Part shown: positions 9,757-13,186 of the stretch, piece by piece
How the letters are laid out: every line of letters starts with the position of its first letter
Numbering within the stretch: the stretch's first letter is position 1
NCBI GenBank assembly: GCA_027604005.1
Contig: JADGJT010000526.1
Location: 1-13,186, forward strand
Direction of reading: 5' to 3'
Source of the DNA: Dinochytrium kinnereticum
Lineage: Eukaryota; Chytridiomycota; Chytridiomycetes; Chytridiales; Chytridiaceae
DNA length: 13,186 bases
Notes under the pieces: generated by a model
The model's database searches: none
What the model saw: the letters and a program-made list of their open reading frames with translations, nothing else
What the model was told of the DNA's origin: nothing
Made by a program: the position numbers and the translations under genes

Positions 9757-10882
9757 TTAACGCTGCATTCCAAGGACCATGGCTCGGTGAGACTCGGCAA
9801 GCTGGAATTCGAGCTGAGCGATCCTCTTGTTCAGATCATTCTCTCTCTGGACAAATGTCGCCTGCTCGCTCTCGAGAACGGCAAGACGGACGAGGAGGGT
9901 GGCCTTATCGTGCTCCAGAGTCGTCACCTCGGCCTCAAGGGTCTCGAGCTGTTTAACAAATGAATATGATTAGATTCAGCACTGAATAAGATATTATAAA
10001 CCTAAGTGAGGTTTCAGTTACTAACCTTGGCGAGCTTACGGGCACGGGACCTGCGGGCGGCCTCGGTGTTCTATTCAAAATAAGAAAGAGACGAAATTAG
10101 AAACAAGCGTTTCGAGCCAGCATATCGCATAGCCCAGGGCAGATTCTCACCTTCATCCTCTTCATGATAGTGTCATCATCCTCAGATTCATCGGCGGGAC
10201 GTTTCTTGGAAGTGGGAGCCTTCTTCGGCTTAGCGACCGCCGTCTTTGGCTTTGGCGCCGGAATCACTTTGGGAGCCACTGAGCTAGCCCTGAAAGACGG
10301 CGAAGGGCGAATATCGGCAGGCGGAGGCGATGGGGACACATCCGACGAAGCAGGGGTGACCATAGAGCTTCCAGAGGTCAAGGAGGGGAAGGGGCTCTCC
10401 GATGCCGCAAATCCAGAGGTGGGCGAAGGAAGGTAGGGGCTGACGGAGGGGTCCTGCTTAATCATGACCTCGGGAGTCGAGTGGGGGGGGGAGAGAAGGG
10501 TTGGCTGCTGCTTTGGTGGCGCCTCCGTGATCTTCGGCTCTGTAGCTGGGTTGGCGGGGCCAGTGATGCTCTCGAGCCAGGGGAGGAAGTCCTCGCCGGT
10601 ACCGAGGTTGAGGCCGAATTCCATGGAACCAGGGGTGGAAGCCTCACCGAGCATGCTGAAGGGGTTGCCGAGGATAGCATCCGCATCAACGTTCAGCCAT
10701 CCACCATCGTTGAAAGTGTCTGTGAAGGTTTGAGACAGTTAGATTCAAAAACAGGAGTGGCGTGAGGCTGACGCCTATCAACACACCGAGGGAGAGATCA
10801 GTGAACGAGAAAGGAGCCTGCTTGGCAACGGGAGCGGCAGGTACGGCTGGCTGACGGTAGAGCTGGTCGTGCTGCTGGAGGA

Positions 10883-10913
<31 letters not shown>

Positions 10914-10949
10914 GGGAGTGAAAGTCGGGGCAGACTTCACATAACACAT
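9757..10949 (-). CDS. Gcn4/Cpc1-like bZIP transcription factor, four exons
   Basis: Nuclear bZIP activator resembling the amino-acid-control regulators Gcn4 and Cpc1. Exons 10949-10787, 10719-10151, 10070-10026 and 9948-9757 give 322 residues. The protein starts Met-Cys-Tyr, followed by a polyQ tract (13-22). Aromatic/acidic clusters typical of activation domains follow: FSFTDLSLDTFNDGGWL (47-63) and GEDFLPWLESI. Then a Pro/Ser-rich middle and Lys-rich stretches precede the basic region KRMK-NTEAARRSRARKLAK (241-259), with Asn245 and Arg253; NTEAARRSRARKL equals yeast Gcn4. Heptads are Leu263, 270, 277, 284, Phe291, Leu298 and 305, longer than Gcn4's zipper. The second intron separates KRMK from NTEA. 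The start is the first ATG after an in-frame stop (10982-10980), with A at -3; a 5' intron ending at the AG just before it is possible. A C9 run lies in codons for Ser-Pro-Pro (near 10482-10491). It sits directly downstream of a copia LTR. Confidence 0.93.
10884..10913 (-). repeat. CAG/CAA repeat encoding ten glutamines
   Basis: Ten consecutive Gln codons (residues 13-22), nine CAG and one CAA, are followed by Leu-Leu-Gln-Gln. The tract lies close to the N terminus of the Gcn4-like factor, beside its putative activation region. Near-pure CAG tracts tend to vary in length between strains. Confidence 0.95.
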
Positions 10950-11315
10950 CCTTGCGAAGTTGCGGTCAACAAAGAGGTTTCAAGAGTGTCGCTGGGGGGT
11001 ACGGCCTGTTGGCTGGTTGTGTTGGTGTGGTGTCCTGGTTGTGGACACTGGTGCTGACGGTTGGTTGGTCTCCTGCGAGACGACGCTGTGGTTTTTTCTC
11101 TTTTGGTGAGATGAAAAAAGGTTCAGAGCGAAAATTGATTTTGGGATTGGGTGGCAATGGTAGAAACCTTGTCGCCAGCGGTGGAGGTGCTGCCACTGGC
11201 AGGAAGATTATGCGCTGATCAGGCTGATCACCCTCAGAATGCGTGGTTTCTACTGGAACGAGCCATCGGATTCTGTACAGCCATTGGCGTCCCGTGCTTC
11301 ACGCGTGCAGTAAGC
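10950..11315 (-). promoter_or_regulatory. Leader and promoter-proximal region of the Gcn4-like gene
   Basis: This 366-bp stretch lies between the copia LTR and the Gcn4-like ATG. There is no ATG on the sense strand from 11263 down to 10950. Upstream of that, ATGs at 11284 and 11266 share one frame and end at TGA 11236-11234. A minus-strand CCAAT box (plus-strand ATTGG) is at 11283-11287. If the LTR is a recent insertion, this is what remains adjacent of the native promoter or leader. The transcription start cannot be placed from sequence. Confidence 0.5.
11234..11284 (-). other. Candidate upstream ORF (16 codons)
   Basis: ATG at 11284 opens a 16-codon frame (MAVQNPMARSSRNHAF) with a second in-frame ATG at codon 7, followed by a 284-nt ATG-free gap to the main start codon. 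Gcn4 and Cpc1 are known to be translated under control of short upstream ORFs and such ATG-free spacers. This one matters only if the transcript starts upstream of 11284, which is unknown. Confidence 0.35.
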
Positions 11316-11320
11316 TGTTA

Positions 11321-11327
11321 TGAGTCA
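11321..11327. promoter_or_regulatory. TGAGTCA box at the outer end of the LTR
   Basis: An exact Gcn4-type site five bases inside the proposed LTR terminus and about 370 bp upstream of the Gcn4-like start codon. CCAAT-type boxes lie 14 and 39 bp away, at 11341 and 11366. It could serve the element, the bZIP gene, or neither. Confidence 0.4.
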
Positions 11328-11455
11328 GAGGCAAGCAGCCATTGGCTCCGCACCAGCACTGCCGGCCAATCAGCGACGGCGGTCTGCCGTTGGGCGGAAA
11401 TGCCCAACGATCATTTATTTATTTACCAGACCATGCTCCAACACACATTGCAAAT

Positions 11456-11532
11456 TTTCAACTATGAGAAATACTCTCGTTATTTATTATGGGCTTACCT
11501 TTCAACTATGAGAAATACTCTAGTTGAAAGGT
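11456..11532. repeat. 22-bp direct repeat and hairpin within the LTR
   Basis: The 22-mer at 11456-11477 recurs exactly at 11500-11521 (44-bp period; begins TTTCAACTATGAGAA). The second copy overlaps a perfect hairpin: ACCTTTCAACTA (11497-11508), a 12-nt loop, and TAGTTGAAAGGT (11521-11532). It lies where R or U5 is expected, so the RNA would carry a strong stem. Confidence 0.9.
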
Positions 11533-11621
11533 AGGACAAGAATACATGAATTTATAGCTATCTAGAAAACTTCGTAGGACTCTATAGGACTCAGATAGTG
11601 AAAACTAACATTCCCCCGTTC

Positions 11622-13186
11622 TTAGCAGTCCGTCGATGGAAAACTCAATCCTAGTTGGGTGCGGAACTCAATGAATTTTGTCTTGGGTAGAGCTTTGGTG
11701 AAGATGTCGGCCTTTTGTTTGGATGTTTCAATAAAATGAACATCCACTTCTTTTCGATCTACTGCTTCTCTAACCATACAGTACTTAATATCTAAGTGTT
11801 TGGTTTTCTCTCGGTGGGTCGGATCTCTCGCATTTGCAATTGTCGCAGCATTATCGCAGTACACGACGGAGGGACGATCTTGAGGATAACCAAGCTCTGA
11901 CAGAATCTTACGAAACCACTGAACTTCCTTGATTTCTGTGTGGAGAGCAACGAGTTCTGCCGTCATCGTACTGTCTAACACACGTTTTTGTTTGGAAGAC
12001 TTGAAAGTCTCTGCGGCACCAGAGATCAGGTTAACATATCCTGACGTGGAGCATCGAGTTTGTGCACATCCCGCATGATCGGCGTCAGAGTACGATTGAA
12101 GGAAAATACCAGCAGGCGCATCCGGAGTATACACAAGACGAAGGTTGCATGTCGAATTGAGATAGCCAAGGAGGTGTTGGGTGGCGGTCCAGTGACAAGG
12201 ACGAGGCTTAGATGCGAATCGGGCAAGCTTACTCACTGCGCAAGCAATATCTGGACGAGATCCATAGGCCAAGTACATCAATTTGCCGATGACTGTTCGA
12301 TAAGGGATGCCTCGCATAAGTTCACACTCCTGAGGTGTTAAGTCTTGTAAGAAATCAAAGCCATCAGGTTGGTCAGGGAGCATTGGAACATCGAATGAGC
12401 GTATACGGTCCGTCGGTGGTATCCAGTGATCATCAACAATTTGGCGAGCAAAAACGGATTGTTCAAGAATAACATTCGAGTCCTCATCGTAAATTGTCAT
12501 CCCAACAAACTCTTTTCGTTCCGTAGTGTCGTTGAGAAGGAACTTCCGATTGATAGCATCAACTAACTGAAGAACGATATCTTCTAGCTCTGGGTCGTAG
12601 AACCACTTCAAATCATCGACATAGAGGTATAGGTAGATCCAGTGCTTTCCAACCTGTTTAATGAACAAGCATGGGTCATTCTTGCTTTTCAGCATACCCA
12701 GCTTGATAAGCAATGATGAAATATCCTTATACCAAAGTCGTGGTCCTTGTCTAATGCCATTGACTGCCTGTAGAATTTCTGCTACAAGACCTGCGGTCTC
12801 AGGAGTTTCGGTTCCAGGGAGCTGCTGCATGTACAAGCCTCCTTCTACATCTACCGTGGAGTTGAGAAAAGCACTTGTGAAGTCTCCTTGTCTGGTTTTC
12901 ATGTTTCGTTGGGCTTTGATGGCAAGAAGCAATCGAAGCGCATTCAATGAGCCAGTTGGCGACCATGTTTCAGTAAAGTCAACTCCAGGTATTTGGTGAC
13001 AACCGTAAGTGATTGCTCGTGCCTTAAACGTTTCTACTCCCGTATCATCATTAACTTTCACAATGAATACCCAAGCTGATTTCAGTGCCTTCCGTCCTTC
13101 CGGAAGTGGAACTAGTTGCCAAGTCCCATTGATTTCATGATGACCCAGTTCTTTGCGTATGGCAGCCAGCCATTTGTCAGCGTCTG
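11622..13186 (-). CDS. copia pol: reverse transcriptase and RNase H (5' truncated by window)
   Basis: Polyprotein fragment that copies element RNA into cDNA inside virus-like particles. The first complete codon is at 13184 and the stop at 11624-11622: 520 residues with no internal stop. It opens with copia RT sequence (DADKWLAAIRKEL, then NGTWQLVPLPEGRKALKSAW). Next come the first catalytic Asp in RQGDFTSAFLNS, GIRQGPRLWY, and the active-site YVDD (visible residues 188-191; 12623-12612). RNase H follows: SDADHAGC, a Glu in DSTMTAELVAL, YCDNAA and KHLDIKY, then the usual ADIFTKALPK end. The family's W-SSKKQ is FKSSKQ here, and SSTEAEY is DSTMTAEL, so it is a somewhat divergent lineage, but all acidic catalytic positions I can identify are kept. 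It appears intact as far as visible. Confidence 0.97.
   Translation of the reverse strand, partial: DADKWLAAIRKELGHHEINGTWQLVPLPEGRKALKSAWVFIVKVNDDTGVETFKARAITYGCHQIPGVDFTETWSPTGSLNALRLLLAIKAQRNMKTRQGDFTSAFLNSTVDVEGGLYMQQLPGTETPETAGLVAEILQAVNGIRQGPRLWYKDISSLLIKLGMLKSKNDPCLFIKQVGKHWIYLYLYVDDLKWFYDPELEDIVLQLVDAINRKFLLNDTTERKEFVGMTIYDEDSNVILEQSVFARQIVDDHWIPPTDRIRSFDVPMLPDQPDGFDFLQDLTPQECELMRGIPYRTVIGKLMYLAYGSRPDIACAVSKLARFASKPRPCHWTATQHLLGYLNSTCNLRLVYTPDAPAGIFLQSYSDADHAGCAQTRCSTSGYVNLISGAAETFKSSKQKRVLDSTMTAELVALHTEIKEVQWFRKILSELGYPQDRPSVVYCDNAATIANARDPTHREKTKHLDIKYCMVREAVDRKEVDVHFIETSKQKADIFTKALPKTKFIEFRTQLGLSFPSTDC

Larger units (their letters stand above)
11316..11610 (-). repeat. 3' long terminal repeat of the copia element (295 bp)
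   Basis: On the element strand it begins TGTTAG right after the polypurine tract and ends ATAACA, giving 5-bp inverted termini TGTTA/TAACA. The right boundary is firm. The left boundary is chosen by the inverted terminus and cannot be checked against a second LTR. A TATAAA box lies at 11556-11551, about 54 nt into the LTR. Inside are a 22-bp direct repeat, a 12-bp-arm hairpin, an 8-bp-arm inverted repeat (11388-11409), CCAAT boxes at 11341 and 11366, and a Gcn4-type heptamer beside the outer terminus. The TSS is probably near 11520. Confidence 0.75.
11316..13186 (-). mobile_element. Ty1/copia LTR retrotransposon, 3' part
   Basis: The visible part comprises the 3' end of pol, a polypurine tract (AACGGGGGAA on the element strand, 11620-11611) and the 3' LTR directly abutting it. 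The gag, protease, integrase and 5' LTR lie beyond the right edge. Visible coding sequence is fully open, so the copy may be young. A 5-bp target duplication would be TAAGC (11311-11315); its partner is outside the window. The element is in the same orientation as the Gcn4-like gene and lies just upstream of it. Confidence 0.93.

Noticed and set aside
11465..11610. Shorter LTR ending at TGAGAAATACTC (146 bp or 102 bp)
   Set aside because: It ends in TG...CA but lacks the 5-bp inverted terminus; 11316 gives TGTTA/TAACA, a better match. It remains possible until the second LTR is seen.
1..13186. tRNA genes, CRISPR arrays and bacterial operons
   Set aside because: No tRNA B-box with a matching acceptor stem, no regularly spaced identical repeats, and the spliced genes rule out a bacterial source.

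Overview
The window looks like nuclear DNA of a fungus. It carries four intron-bearing protein genes and the 3' end of a Ty1/copia retrotransposon, all on the minus strand. The fungal call rests on three points: a bZIP basic region identical over 13 residues to that of yeast Gcn4, short GT-AG introns (67-400 bp), and fungal-style intergenic spacing with T-rich sense-strand introns. The phylum is not resolved. A PCO/ADO-type thiol dioxygenase would be unusual in an ascomycete, so a basidiomycete or an early-diverging fungus seems more likely, but that is inference.

Layout from left to right (transcription runs right to left). 1-1493: no gene recognised; a perfect palindrome lies near the left edge. 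1494-3340: three-exon thiol dioxygenase of the PCO_ADO family, with large low-complexity insertions and a 400-bp intron holding a 39-bp minisatellite. 3341-4071: its promoter, with microsatellites. 4072-5707: two-exon J-domain protein with a presequence-like N terminus and one membrane segment, in the style of Jid1/DNAJC30. 5708-6374: intergenic. 6375-7990: six-exon bZIP factor. 7991-9756: long intergenic stretch. 9757-10949: four-exon Gcn4/Cpc1-like bZIP factor, paralogous to the previous one. 10950-11315: its leader and promoter. 11316-11610: 3' LTR of a copia element (TGTTA...TAACA). 11622-13186: open 3' part of its pol (reverse transcriptase and RNase H), running off the window.

The splice joins were found by reading frame and checked by domain continuity. 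The dioxygenase exons meet inside a conserved strand, the J-domain exons meet at the family's initial Tyr, and the two bZIP proteins align without gaps across the basic region and zipper.

The most interesting idea is that the Gcn4-like protein begins Met-Cys. That is the N terminus recognised, after Met removal, by PCO/ADO thiol dioxygenases, and such an enzyme is encoded about 6.5 kb away. This suggests oxygen-dependent N-degron control of a Gcn4-type regulator. Also notable: the copia LTR places a TGAGTCA (Gcn4-type) site and CCAAT boxes about 370 bp upstream of the Gcn4-like gene; the leader holds candidate upstream ORFs; and TGASTCA sites recur across the locus.
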